Shown here one piece after another: positions 1 to 7,372 of a DNA stretch of 51,163 nucleotides (positions within the stretch are counted from its first letter, which is position 1; each line of letters begins with the position of its first letter). Both the position numbers and the translations under genes were made by a program. Source of the DNA: JAEUNJ01 sp052035955 (GTDB lineage Bacteria; Pseudomonadota; Gammaproteobacteria; Burkholderiales; Rhodocyclaceae). The stretch lies in the NCBI GenBank assembly GCA_052035955.1, contig JBPOHD010000055.1, positions 1 to 51,163 on the forward strand. The letters run 5' to 3'. The notes beneath the pieces are model-generated. The model was not told the origin of the DNA, ran no database searches, and was given only the letters and a program-made list of their open reading frames with translations.

Positions 1-253
1 TGGTCGGCCGCACGCGGCAGGCCAGGACGCGGCCGGCGGCCTCGTCCTCCTCGCTCACGTATTCGCGGCTCATGACCCGTTTGGAATAGGTCCCCGAGAG
101 GATCTCGACCTTGCAGACGCCGCAGCCGCCGCCGCGGCAGCCCACGGGGATGCCCTTCTTGGCCAGGGCCTCCATGCCCTCGAGGATGGAACGGTAGTCG
201 GCGCAGCGGTAGGTCTCGCTGGTTTCCGCAATGGTGATGGTGTAGGCAGGCAC
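1..253 (-). CDS. [2Fe-2S] plant-type ferredoxin (DmpQ/XylT-like), partial
   Basis: The 3' part runs off the left edge of the window. Translation from a GTG start at 253 gives a protein beginning MPAYTITIAETSETYRCADY. It carries the [2Fe-2S] loop GCRGGGCGVCK at about residues 38-48 and a further Cys near residue 79, matching the CX4CX2C...C pattern of chloroplast-type ferredoxins. The length to the edge (84 residues) nearly completes the usual 95-110. The closest type I recognise is the small ferredoxin (DmpQ, XylT) that re-reduces catechol 2,3-dioxygenase in meta-cleavage clusters; that role is inference. It is the last visible gene of a minus-strand operon behind the hemerythrin-like gene, 169 bp upstream, and the gap holds a dispersed inverted repeat. 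Confidence 0.85.
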   Translation of the reverse strand, partial: MPAYTITIAETSETYRCADYRSILEGMEALAKKGIPVGCRGGGCGVCKVEILSGTYSKRVMSREYVSEEDEAAGRVLACRVRPT

Positions 254-280
254 GTTCGTCAATCCTTCAATCGAAAAATC

Positions 281-406
281 TCACCGCAGAGGACGCGGAG
301 GTCGCAGAGAACGGCAAAAGGCGCCTTGGGGATGCCGCGGCCCCCCAGGCACCCGTCCCGACATGCTTCTGCTTTTCCTCCGCGACCTCCGCGTCCTCTG
401 TGGTGA
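281..406. repeat. Dispersed GC-rich inverted repeat, copy A
   Basis: The left arm (281-309) starts TCACCGCAGAGGACGCGGAG. The right arm (about 375-406) is its near-perfect inverted copy, reading CTCCGCGTCCTCTGTGGTGA at its end. About 26 of 28 arm positions pair, around a loop of roughly 70 bases. Related copies lie at 1113-1147, 2191-2333, 3938-4083 and 49959-50114. In the operon mRNA it would form a long stem between the hemerythrin-like gene and the ferredoxin gene. No coding capacity is visible. Confidence 0.85.
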
Positions 407-422
407 ATATTCATGGTTCGAC

Positions 423-995
423 TCAAAGCCCAGGAGGCGGGGCGCCCAGGGCCAGGATGCGCCGGTGCAGTTCGGCGAAGCGCTTCTGCTCGTCCTTGCC
501 GCCCGCCAGGGGGTCATCGTTTTCCGCGAAGGCGGCGTCGATGGCCGCCCAGTCCTCTTCCGTCAGCACCTTCTCCGCCAGCGGGAACGCCTCCAGGTTC
601 TCCAGGTCGATGTGCCGGTCCAGGAAGAAGGCATAGCTGCCGGCCAGTTCCGCCAGCCGCGCCCGGGCACCCTCGGCGCCGGCCTGGAAATCCTGCAGGG
701 CCCGGCCCAGCTGGGCGATGTGCTCGGCCTCCTTCTGGTGCTCGTCGAGCAGCTTGTCGAGGACCGGCGCGCAGAGTTCCGCGTCGCGCGCCCGCATGCG
801 GGCGAAGAGGTGGTCCTCCTCCTTGGGGTGGTGGATGCGGTCGGGGAACTCGGTCACGTAGTCGACGATGCTCTGCAGCAGGCCGCCATCCACGGGCTTG
901 CCCTCCCGCAGCATCTTCGCCTCGAAGGCCACCACCCGCGCCACGGCGCGCAGGGCCAGGTGTTCGCGCGCCAGCACGCGCTGGGCGAGTCTCAT
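423..995 (-). CDS. Hemerythrin-like HHE cation-binding domain protein
   Basis: This 190-residue, mostly helical cytoplasmic protein has the spaced His/Glu ligands of a hemerythrin fold: H12, the HHPKEE segment at 55-60, H62, H86, H92 and HIDLE at 128-132. The family binds a di-iron centre and acts in O2 or NO sensing, iron storage or redox protection. The ATG at 995 has a strong GGGAGGGG ribosome site. It lies inside a transport operon for a probable aromatic substrate, between livM and a ferredoxin gene. That suggests an iron/oxygen role linked to an oxygenase, but the function is not proven by sequence. Confidence 0.85.
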   Translation of the reverse strand: MRLAQRVLAREHLALRAVARVVAFEAKMLREGKPVDGGLLQSIVDYVTEFPDRIHHPKEEDHLFARMRARDAELCAPVLDKLLDEHQKEAEHIAQLGRALQDFQAGAEGARARLAELAGSYAFFLDRHIDLENLEAFPLAEKVLTEEDWAAIDAAFAENDDPLAGGKDEQKRFAELHRRILALGAPPPGL

Positions 996-1112
996 CGGTC
1001 CCCTCCCCTTGCCGGATCGCGCAGGCGCATGCGGATTCGAACCGCCGCGAGCCCGGCGATCGCGGATTTCCCGGGCATGGCATGGATGCCAGGGGTCGCG
1101 AGGAATTCCGCA

Positions 1113-1147
1113 TTCCTCCGCGTCCTCTGCGTCCTCCGTGGTGAATA
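1113..1147. repeat. Dispersed GC-rich repeat, copy B (single arm)
   Basis: Only one arm is visible. It contains CCTCCGCGTCCTCTGCGTCC followed by TCCGTGGTGAATATGCC, matching the right arm of copy A. The opposite arm is not recognisable in 996-1112, although the gap (996-1161, 166 bp) has the same length as the other repeat-containing gaps of this operon. Confidence 0.75.
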
Positions 1148-1161
1148 TGCCTTGTCCAATC

Positions 1162-2175
1162 TCATTTCTTCCCTCCCTCCGGCAGGCGCAGGCGCCGCTG
1201 CACCGGGAAAAAGCGGATGTCGAAGCGGCCGGCGACGGCGCCCCAGAGGCCGCGCGGCGCCCAGAGCATGAAGACGACGGCCACGGAGCCCAGGACGATC
1301 ATGTACCAGGCCCCGTAGTCGGCCAGCAGGCCGCGCAGGACGAAGTAGACGACGGCGCCGACGATGGGCCCCTCCAGGGTGCCGATGCCACCGATCACCA
1401 CGACGAAGAAGGTCATGGCCGTCCAGTCGATGGAGAAGGCGGCCTCGGGGGCGATGCGCAGCTTGGTGATGTAGATCAGCGCCCCCACCATGCCGCAGCC
1501 GGCGGCGGAGGCGATGTAGACGAACCACTTCACCCGCGCCACGTTGATGCCCAGGCTCTCCGAGGCCGGCTCGCTGTCGCGCACGGCGGTGAGCGCCAGG
1601 CCCAGCCGGGAGCGGAGCAGGAAATAGACGAACAGGGTGGCGCCCACGCCCAGGGCCAGGGAGATCCAGAAGGTCAGGGATTCGCGCCACCAGGTGGGGA
1701 TGCCGCGCATGGTCTGGGTCACCGAAATGCCCTGGCCGCCGCCCACGGCGCTGACGTTGGCCACCAGCAGCCGGTAGACCTCGGCCACCACCCAGGTGCC
1801 GACGGCGAAGTAGGCGCCGCGCAGGCGGAAGACGATGGCCGCCGTCGGGATGGCGAGCAGCCCGGCCACCAGGCCAGCGATGGGCACGATGACGAAGGGA
1901 TTGAGCCCGGCCTGCAGGCCGAGCACCACCAGGCAGTAGCCGCCGATGCCGACGAAGGCCTGCTGGCCCACGGAGAGCAGGCCGCCGTAGCCGGCCAGCA
2001 GGTTCCACATCTGGGCCAGGGCCACCACGTAGAGGAATTCGCCGAACAGGCGCTGGGTGGAGCGCTCGCCCCACCAGGGCAGGGAGATGGCGGCGGCGAG
2101 GAAGAGCAGGCCGACCACGGCGCCGACGCGGCTGGCCCGGGTGCTGCGCTCGACGAGGGGGGTGGCTGCGGTCAT
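1162..2175 (-). CDS. livM: Branched-chain amino acid-type ABC transporter permease LivM
   Basis: A 337-residue inner-membrane permease of the LivM family, with about ten hydrophobic segments and the family segments GYGGLLSVGQQAFVGIGGY and GGIGTLEGPIVGA. It pairs with LivH to form the channel of a HAAT-type importer. An upstream in-frame extension reads into the repeat-containing gap and looks non-coding, so I take the ATG at 2175, which follows an AAGG site. The gene lies downstream of livH with a 169-bp gap holding repeat copy C. The substrate is probably an aromatic or other organic acid rather than leucine, judging from the neighbouring ferredoxin and LysR genes. This is inference. Confidence 0.93.
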   Translation of the reverse strand: MTAATPLVERSTRASRVGAVVGLLFLAAAISLPWWGERSTQRLFGEFLYVVALAQMWNLLAGYGGLLSVGQQAFVGIGGYCLVVLGLQAGLNPFVIVPIAGLVAGLLAIPTAAIVFRLRGAYFAVGTWVVAEVYRLLVANVSAVGGGQGISVTQTMRGIPTWWRESLTFWISLALGVGATLFVYFLLRSRLGLALTAVRDSEPASESLGINVARVKWFVYIASAAGCGMVGALIYITKLRIAPEAAFSIDWTAMTFFVVVIGGIGTLEGPIVGAVVYFVLRGLLADYGAWYMIVLGSVAVVFMLWAPRGLWGAVAGRFDIRFFPVQRRLRLPEGGKK

Positions 2176-2190
2176 GCTCGAAAAACCTTG

Positions 2191-2333
2191 TTCACCGCAG
2201 AGGACGCGGAGGACGCGGAGGAAAGCCGAAATACCTGGCGCGACAGGAACTGCAGGGGTCCTGGATCGGGCGAATGCGTCCCCATGCAAGGGGTGGTCAC
2301 GCCGGTCTCTGCGCCTCTGCGCCTCTGCGGTGA
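2191..2333. repeat. Dispersed GC-rich inverted repeat, copy C
   Basis: The left arm (2191-2224) reads TTCACCGCAGAGGACGCGGA then GGACGCGGAGGAAA. The right arm (about 2305-2333) reads TCTCTGCGCCTCTGCGCCTC then TGCGGTGA. The two arms are imperfect inverted copies with internal 9-bp repetition, separated by about 80 bases. The element fills the gap between livH and livM. Confidence 0.85.
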
Positions 2334-2344
2334 GGTTATCGCCA

Positions 2345-3217
2345 TCACTTGTCCCTCGTCCGCGGGAAGAGGCCGTTGGGGCGCACCACCAGCACGGCCA
2401 GGAAGGCCAGGTGGCCGGCCAGGATGCCCCAGCCCGGGTCGAGCTTGTTGCCGATGGCCTGGGCGACGCCAAGGATCATGCCGCCGGCCAGCGTGCCCCA
2501 CAGGGAGCCGAGGCCGCCGATGATCACCGCCTCGAAGGCATAGAGCAGGCGGGCCGGGCCCTCGGTGGGGCTGATGTTGGCGCGGATGGCCAGGTAGGTG
2601 CCGGCAATGGCGACGATGCCCATGGCGATGGCCATGGCGACGCCATAGACGTGGCGGTTGTCGATGCCCATCAGGCGGGCGGTGTCCGGGTCGTCGGCGG
2701 CGGCGCGGAAGGCGCGGCCGATGGCGGTGGCCGAGAACAGCCACTGGAGGCCGCCGAGGACGGCCAGGGCGGTGGCCATGACGATCAGCGAGAAGAGGCC
2801 CACGGCCACGTCGCCGGAGAGGGTGAGGCTGTCGGTACCCAGGGTGCCGGTGTCCAGGGCCCGGGCATTGGCCGAGAACAGTTCCAGCAGCAGGTTCTGG
2901 ATGATGATGGAAAAGCCGAAGGTGACCAGCAGCGGCGGCAGGATGTCGGCGCCCAGGGTGCGGTTCAGGATCAGCCGCTGCAGCACGTAGCCCAGCGCGG
3001 CCATGGCCGGCACCACCACCAGCAGGGCCACGAAGGGATTGAGGCCCAGGGGCTCGGCGACGGCGATGGCCAGGTAGGCGCCCAGGATGGCCAGGTCGCC
3101 GTGGGCGATGTTGATCATGCGCATGATGCCGAAGGCCAGCGACAGGCCGGCGGCGAAGAGGGCGTAGAGGCCGCCGATCAGCAGCCCCTGGATGATGGTG
3201 TTGGCCCACTCGCCCAT
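2345..3217 (-). CDS. livH: Branched-chain amino acid-type ABC transporter permease LivH
   Basis: A 290-residue LivH-family permease with the N-terminal block GLLIGGLYALFAAGLSLAFG, the INIAHGDLAILGAY segment and the C-terminal EAVIIGGLGSLWGTLAGGMI typical of this family. It is the partner of LivM in the membrane channel. The ATG at 3217 lies 3 bases after the livF stop codon, so the two are probably translationally coupled. Length and topology are normal for the family. Confidence 0.95.
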   Translation of the reverse strand: MGEWANTIIQGLLIGGLYALFAAGLSLAFGIMRMINIAHGDLAILGAYLAIAVAEPLGLNPFVALLVVVPAMAALGYVLQRLILNRTLGADILPPLLVTFGFSIIIQNLLLELFSANARALDTGTLGTDSLTLSGDVAVGLFSLIVMATALAVLGGLQWLFSATAIGRAFRAAADDPDTARLMGIDNRHVYGVAMAIAMGIVAIAGTYLAIRANISPTEGPARLLYAFEAVIIGGLGSLWGTLAGGMILGVAQAIGNKLDPGWGILAGHLAFLAVLVVRPNGLFPRTRDK

Positions 3218-3220
3218 GGC

Positions 3221-3919
3221 TCAGATTCCGAAGTAGGCGAGCGAGATCTGCTCGCGGGTGAGGTCATGGGGCCGCCCCTCCAGGGAGACGCGGCCTTCCT
3301 GGAAGCAGTAGAGCCGGTCCGAGACCTTCATGGCCTGGCCCACGTCCTGCTCCACCACCACCACCGCGGCGCCCTCGGCCTTGATGCCGGGCAGGGCGGC
3401 GTAGATGTCCTTGATGACCACCGGCGCCAGCCCCAGGGAGATCTCGTCGCAGAGCAGCAGCTTCGGATTCGACATCAGGGCGCGGCCGATGGCGACCATC
3501 TGCTGCTGGCCGCCGGACAGCGCCGTGCCGGGGTTGTTGCGCCGCTCCTTCAGGATCGGGAAGAGGCCGTAGATGCGCTCCAGGGTCCAGGGCCCCGGAC
3601 GGCGGGAGTAGGCGCCGATCTTCAGGTTCTCCTCGACGCTGAGGCTGGGGAAGAGCCGCCGGCCCTCGGGCACCATGGCCAGGCCCTGGCCGACGATGGC
3701 GTGGGCGGCGGCGCCGCCGATGGGCCGGCCGTCCAGGCGCACCGCCTCGGCGGCGGCGGGCAGCAGCCCGCAGAGCGTGCGCAGGAAGGTGGACTTGCCC
3801 GCCCCGTTGGAGCCGATGATGGCCACGGTCTCGCCCTCCTCCACCATCAGGTCGATGCCGTAGAGGGCCTGGAAATCGCCGTAGAAGGCGGTGAGGCCGC
3901 GGACGTCGAGGAGGCTCAT
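3221..3919 (-). CDS. livF: ABC transporter ATP-binding protein LivF
   Basis: A 232-residue LivF-type ATPase. Walker A is GSNGAGKS (36-43), the signature is LSGGQQQM, and Walker B is LLLCDEISLGL followed by the usual D-loop. It energises uptake through LivH/LivM together with LivG. The ATG at 3919 comes after a 172-bp gap containing repeat copy D, and no strong ribosome site is seen in front of it (the bases are GTTCGCTTCAACC). The opposite end is nearly contiguous with livH. Confidence 0.95.
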   Translation of the reverse strand: MSLLDVRGLTAFYGDFQALYGIDLMVEEGETVAIIGSNGAGKSTFLRTLCGLLPAAAEAVRLDGRPIGGAAAHAIVGQGLAMVPEGRRLFPSLSVEENLKIGAYSRRPGPWTLERIYGLFPILKERRNNPGTALSGGQQQMVAIGRALMSNPKLLLCDEISLGLAPVVIKDIYAALPGIKAEGAAVVVVEQDVGQAMKVSDRLYCFQEGRVSLEGRPHDLTREQISLAYFGI

Positions 3920-3937
3920 GGTTGAAGCGAACCCCGT

Positions 3938-4083
3938 TTCACCACAGAGGACCCGGAGGACGCAGAGGAAACCCGGGAAAGTTCGCGAGACGGGGAAGAC
4001 CGGGAAAGCGCGCAGGGCTCCGTCGCCGCCGCGCGGATTCCCGCCATGCCTTTCCCTGCGCCCTCTGCGCCCCTGCGGTGAGG
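3938..4083. repeat. Dispersed GC-rich inverted repeat, copy D
   Basis: The left arm (3938-3971) reads TTCACCACAGAGGACCCGGA then GGACGCAGAGGAAA. The right arm (4051-4083) reads TTTCCCTGCGCCCTCTGCGC then CCCTGCGGTGAGG. The arms are imperfect inverted copies of the same sequence as copies A and C, and the element fills the livG-livF gap. Confidence 0.85.
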
Positions 4084-4091
4084 TTTCGCAT

Positions 4092-4817
4092 TCATGCCAC
4101 TTCGATGCCCATGTAAATCTCGCGCACCTGCGGGTCGGCCATCACCTCGGCGGGCATGCCCTGGGTGAGGAGGCGGCCGAAATTGATGACCACCAAGCGG
4201 TCCACCACGGCCAGCAGGGCGTGGACGATGTGCTCGATCCAGATGATGGAGACGCCCTCGGCGCGGATGTCCTGGATCGACTCGATCAGTTCGTTCACCT
4301 CGTGCTCGGTGAGGCCGCCGGCGATCTCGTCCAGCAGCAGCAGGGTCGGCTGGGTGGCCAGGGCCCGGGCGAGTTCCAGGCGCTTGCGGTCGAGCAGGGT
4401 CAGGGAGCCGGCCAGCCGGTTGGCCTTGGGCAGCAGGCCGGTGCGCTCCAGGGCCTCCACCGCCGCCGGCGTGCCCTCGTGCTCGGAGCGGCCGGCGCCG
4501 AAGGTGGCGCCCACCAGCACGTTCTCGAAGACGGTCATGCCGCCGAAGGGATGGGGAATCTGGTAGGAACGGCCGATGCCGGCCCGGCATCGCTCGGCCG
4601 GCGGCAGCCCGGTGATGTCCCGGTCCTCGTACAGCACCCTGCCCTTGTCGGGCCGCACGGCCCCCGAGACCAGGTTGAACATGGTGGTCTTGCCGGCGCC
4701 GTTGGGCCCGATGACGCCCAGCGCCTCGCCCTTGTCCAGGGTCAGGGACAGGTCGTCGGTGACCCGCAGGGAGCCGTAGGACTTGGAGACCCCTTCCAGG
4801 GCCAGCAGCCGCGCCAT
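4092..4817 (-). CDS. livG: ABC transporter ATP-binding protein LivG (internal start within the fused frame)
   Basis: From the ATG at 4817 this is a normal-length 241-residue LivG-type ATPase. Walker A is GPNGAGKTT and Walker B is LLLLDEIAGGL. The signature region reads SLTLLDRKRLELARAL rather than LSGGQ, a variant I associate with a LivG subgroup from aromatic-compound importers (recall, not checked). There is no in-frame stop between it and the upstream substrate-binding protein, so it also forms the C-terminus of a 704-residue frame (4092..6206). No clear ribosome site precedes 4817. A TGA in another frame lies 5 bases before the ATG. I expect a separate cytoplasmic LivG, because an exported ATPase could not work. 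Confidence 0.8.
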   Translation of the reverse strand: MARLLALEGVSKSYGSLRVTDDLSLTLDKGEALGVIGPNGAGKTTMFNLVSGAVRPDKGRVLYEDRDITGLPPAERCRAGIGRSYQIPHPFGGMTVFENVLVGATFGAGRSEHEGTPAAVEALERTGLLPKANRLAGSLTLLDRKRLELARALATQPTLLLLDEIAGGLTEHEVNELIESIQDIRAEGVSIIWIEHIVHALLAVVDRLVVINFGRLLTQGMPAEVMADPQVREIYMGIEVA

Positions 4818-6206
4818 GACGTTCAGGTAGCCTGGGGATTCGGGAAAGGGCGGCCGGGCGCCGGCCCGGCCGCCGCCCGCGACGACATACTTGATGGGAT
4901 CCAGCTTGACCTGGATGGGCACCATGGTGGCCAGGCCGTTCTCCACCACCACCAGTTCCATCGCCTTGCCCTTCTTCTTCCACTGGCCGCCGACCAGGGG
5001 CGTCTTGGAGATGTTGGGCACCGGGCCGGTCTTGAAGTTGATGGGACCGACGATGGTGTTCAGGTTGGTGCCGCGGATGGCGTCGCGGATCGACTCGGGC
5101 TTCAGGTCGGCGGCGCGCTTGAGGGAATCCAGGGCGACCTCGAACAGGGAGTGCTTGAATGCCAGGGGCATGGACCAGGGCTTGCCGGTCGCCTTGGTGT
5201 AGGCGTTGGCCAGGTCGGCCGAGCTCTGGCCGGTGAGGCTGGACTTGAAGGGGTGTACGGGCGACCACCAGACTTCCACCGTCAGGCCCTCGGCCCGGTC
5301 GCCGAAGGCGGCGATGGCAGCCGGGAACTCGGTGGCCTTGCCGACGGTGACGATCTTCGGCTTGAAGCCCTGCTGCCCCGACTGGTTCCAGAAGTTGGCG
5401 AAGTCGGGGGGCGGCATGACGCCGGTGACGATGTCCGCACCCTGCTTCTTGAACTCGGCGATGTAGGCCGAGAAGTCGTCGGAGGGCGACTGGTAGCGGC
5501 CCTTGTCCACCAGCTTGAAGCCCTTCTGGGCGAGCACCGGCGGGAAGCCGATCTTCGGGTCGCCCCAGGCGTTGCCGTCGGAATCGTTGGGCCACAGGGC
5601 GCCGACGGTCTTGGCGCCGGGGATCTTGGCCCACAGGCCGGTGAACACGCCGATGATGTCCTCCAGGCCCCAGAAGAAGTGGTAGGTCCAGTCGAAGCCC
5701 TTCTTCGGGTCGCCGCCGCGGCCGAAGAAGTGGGGCTGCCAGGGCGTGTCGTTGGTGACGCAGGGCATGCCGTTCAGTTCGCACTGGTCGGCCACCGGGT
5801 TGGTGGTGGCGGGCGTCGAGCCGGCCATGACCAGGTTCACCTTGTCCTTGAGGATCAGTTCCGAGGTGACTTCCGCCGCCCGGTTGGGGTTGGACTGGGA
5901 GTCCTTGTAGACGATCTCCACGGAGTACTGCTTGCCACCCACCTTGATGCCGGCGGCGAGCAGCTTCTTCATCTCGGCCAGGGTGAAGGGATCGGGCTCG
6001 CCGAAGACGGCCAGGGGGCCGGTCTGGGGGCTCACGTAGCCGATCTTGATCACGTTGCCCGCCGCGTGGACCCAGGGCGTCGGCAGGGCCGAGGCGAGGA
6101 CGATGCCCCCGGCGGCCTTGAGGACGGACCGGCGGCCGTGGTCGACGCCGGTCTCCTCGGCGGACAGGTTCTGGGCAGGGGACTGCTGCGTGATGTCGCC
6201 ACTCAT
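4092..6206 (-). CDS. Tat-exported substrate-binding protein of a HAAT importer, read in frame into LivG
   Basis: The open frame encodes 704 residues. Residues 1 to about 440 are a periplasmic type-1 substrate-binding protein (Peripla_BP_6/LivK class) with a twin-arginine signal GRRSVLKAAGGIVLASA at about 25-41 and a mature start near AAGNVIKIGYVSPQTGPLAV. Residues 464-704 are LivG. A linker rich in Gly/Pro/Arg, encoded by a GC hairpin (4849-4874), joins them and looks like translated intergenic DNA. The start ATG at 6206 has a good AGGAGAG site. The parts belong in different compartments. Either the stop was lost by mutation or sequencing error, or LivG is made from an internal start. The divergent LysR gene probably regulates it. 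Confidence 0.8.
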   Translation of the reverse strand: MSGDITQQSPAQNLSAEETGVDHGRRSVLKAAGGIVLASALPTPWVHAAGNVIKIGYVSPQTGPLAVFGEPDPFTLAEMKKLLAAGIKVGGKQYSVEIVYKDSQSNPNRAAEVTSELILKDKVNLVMAGSTPATTNPVADQCELNGMPCVTNDTPWQPHFFGRGGDPKKGFDWTYHFFWGLEDIIGVFTGLWAKIPGAKTVGALWPNDSDGNAWGDPKIGFPPVLAQKGFKLVDKGRYQSPSDDFSAYIAEFKKQGADIVTGVMPPPDFANFWNQSGQQGFKPKIVTVGKATEFPAAIAAFGDRAEGLTVEVWWSPVHPFKSSLTGQSSADLANAYTKATGKPWSMPLAFKHSLFEVALDSLKRAADLKPESIRDAIRGTNLNTIVGPINFKTGPVPNISKTPLVGGQWKKKGKAMELVVVENGLATMVPIQVKLDPIKYVVAGGGRAGARPPFPESPGYLNVMARLLALEGVSKSYGSLRVTDDLSLTLDKGEALGVIGPNGAGKTTMFNLVSGAVRPDKGRVLYEDRDITGLPPAERCRAGIGRSYQIPHPFGGMTVFENVLVGATFGAGRSEHEGTPAAVEALERTGLLPKANRLAGSLTLLDRKRLELARALATQPTLLLLDEIAGGLTEHEVNELIESIQDIRAEGVSIIWIEHIVHALLAVVDRLVVINFGRLLTQGMPAEVMADPQVREIYMGIEVA
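4849..4874 (-). terminator. GC-rich hairpin at the SBP-LivG junction
   Basis: A perfect 11-bp inverted repeat, GGCGGCCGGGC and GCCCGGCCGCC, around a 4-base loop. On the transcribed minus strand it is followed by CCCTTTCCC. Hairpins after substrate-binding-protein genes commonly protect or partly terminate the mRNA so that the binding protein is made in excess. Here it lies inside the fused reading frame, which suggests it was intergenic before the stop codon disappeared. Confidence 0.6.
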
Positions 6207-6331
6207 GGAACTCTCCTCTTTGCGATTTTATGGGCCTCGGCGGGACGGGATGCGGCGGCCGTTACCCTGCCGGGAGCGTGGAAATTAGAAGATGTTAGTA
6301 ATACTGTCCAATACCGTTTTGGCACCGATCC

Positions 6332-6346
6332 ATACCTTCAAGGTAT
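6332..6346. promoter_or_regulatory. LysR-type operator, ATAC-N7-GTAT
   Basis: ATACCTTCAAGGTAT is a perfect 15-bp dyad in the divergent intergenic region, 30 bases before the LysR start codon. It fits both the general T-N11-A LysR box and the ATAC-N7-GTAT consensus known for BenM/CatM. Two further ATAC half-sites (6301 and 6311) lie just upstream, a spacing that could form an activation site toward the importer operon. Confidence 0.7.
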
Positions 6347-6376
6347 GATCATCAGCCTACGAACAAAGGGCGAAGC

Positions 6377-7288
6377 ATGGAGCTGCGGCACCTCAAGTAC
6401 TTCCTGGTCCTGGCCGAGGAACTCAACTTCAGCCGCGCCGCCGCCCGCCTGCACATGTCCCAGCCGCCCCTGTCGCGGCAGATCCAGCAGCTGGAGGACG
6501 AACTGGGCGCCCAGCTCTTCCAGCGCACGGGCAAGGGGGTGGAACTGACCCAGGCGGGGAATTCCCTCATCGCCGAAGCGGCCAACATCCTCTCCCTGGT
6601 GGGCCAGGCCAAGGAGCGGGCGCGCATGGCCGGCGACGGCCACGTGGGCCGCATCGACGTGGGCATCTTCGGTTCGGCCATCCTCGACGTGATCCCGCGC
6701 GCCCTGGCCCGCTTCCGCAAGCTCTACCCCGGCGTGCGCATCGTGCTGCACCAGATGAACAAGACGGAGCAGATCGACGCCCTGCGCGAGCGCCGCCTGA
6801 CGGTGGGCTTCAACCGCATCGTGCCGGTGGAGCCGGACATCGCCGTCGAGCCCATCCTGAAGGAGAACCTGGTGGTGGCCTTCGACCGGCACCACGAGTT
6901 CGCCCGCCTGCGGGAGGTACGCCTGAAGGACATCCTCCACCAGCCGCTGATCATCTATCCGTCGGCGCCGCGTCCCAGCTTCGCCGACGACGTGGTGGCC
7001 CTGATCCGCAACGAGGGCGTGCAGCCGCGCATCGTCCAGGAAGTCGTGGACGTGGTCACCGCCATCTCGCTGGTCGCCAGTGGCTTCGGGATCTGCATCG
7101 CCCCGGAATCCGCCGGCAACCTGCGCATCCCCGGCGTCCATTTCAGGCAGCTCAAGGCCAGTCCGCCGGTGTTCACGGAACTGAGCTGCCTGTACCGGAA
7201 GGACGACCCATCCCCGATCCTGGCCGCCTTCATGAGGATCGTCCGCGACATGCCGGCGCTGCTGCCCGAGCGGGCCGTCAAGCAATAG
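6377..7288 (+). CDS. LysR-family transcriptional regulator (BenM/CatM-like)
   Basis: A 303-residue regulator. The N-terminal winged helix-turn-helix reads MELRHLKYFLVLAEELNFSR with ARLHMSQPPLSRQIQQLEDE, typical of the CatM/BenM branch that responds to aromatic acids or muconate. The C-terminal LysR substrate-binding domain begins at about residue 90 (GRIDVGIFGSA). It is divergently transcribed from the importer operon, with an ATAC-N7-GTAT box between them, so it very probably controls that operon and itself. The inducer cannot be read from the sequence. Confidence 0.93.
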   Translation: MELRHLKYFLVLAEELNFSRAAARLHMSQPPLSRQIQQLEDELGAQLFQRTGKGVELTQAGNSLIAEAANILSLVGQAKERARMAGDGHVGRIDVGIFGSAILDVIPRALARFRKLYPGVRIVLHQMNKTEQIDALRERRLTVGFNRIVPVEPDIAVEPILKENLVVAFDRHHEFARLREVRLKDILHQPLIIYPSAPRPSFADDVVALIRNEGVQPRIVQEVVDVVTAISLVASGFGICIAPESAGNLRIPGVHFRQLKASPPVFTELSCLYRKDDPSPILAAFMRIVRDMPALLPERAVKQ

Positions 7289-7372
7289 TTGGCGGTCGCC
7301 GCGCAAAGTCGGTATCGGAAGGACCCCATCCGGACTTAGAATCCGCGCCGACGCAATTTCGAGGCCGCCGCC

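Noticed and set aside
254..4091. The repeat-filled gaps as small protein genes
   Set aside because: The open frames crossing them have no ribosome site or family signal, and their translation is that of low-complexity repeat arms.
868..6548. Very long plus-strand open frames (for example 868-2523, 2057-3925, 3891-6548) opposite the liv operon
   Set aside because: They are antisense to genes with clear family motifs. Their translations are Gly/His/Asp-rich shadow sequence of high-GC DNA, with no recognisable domain.
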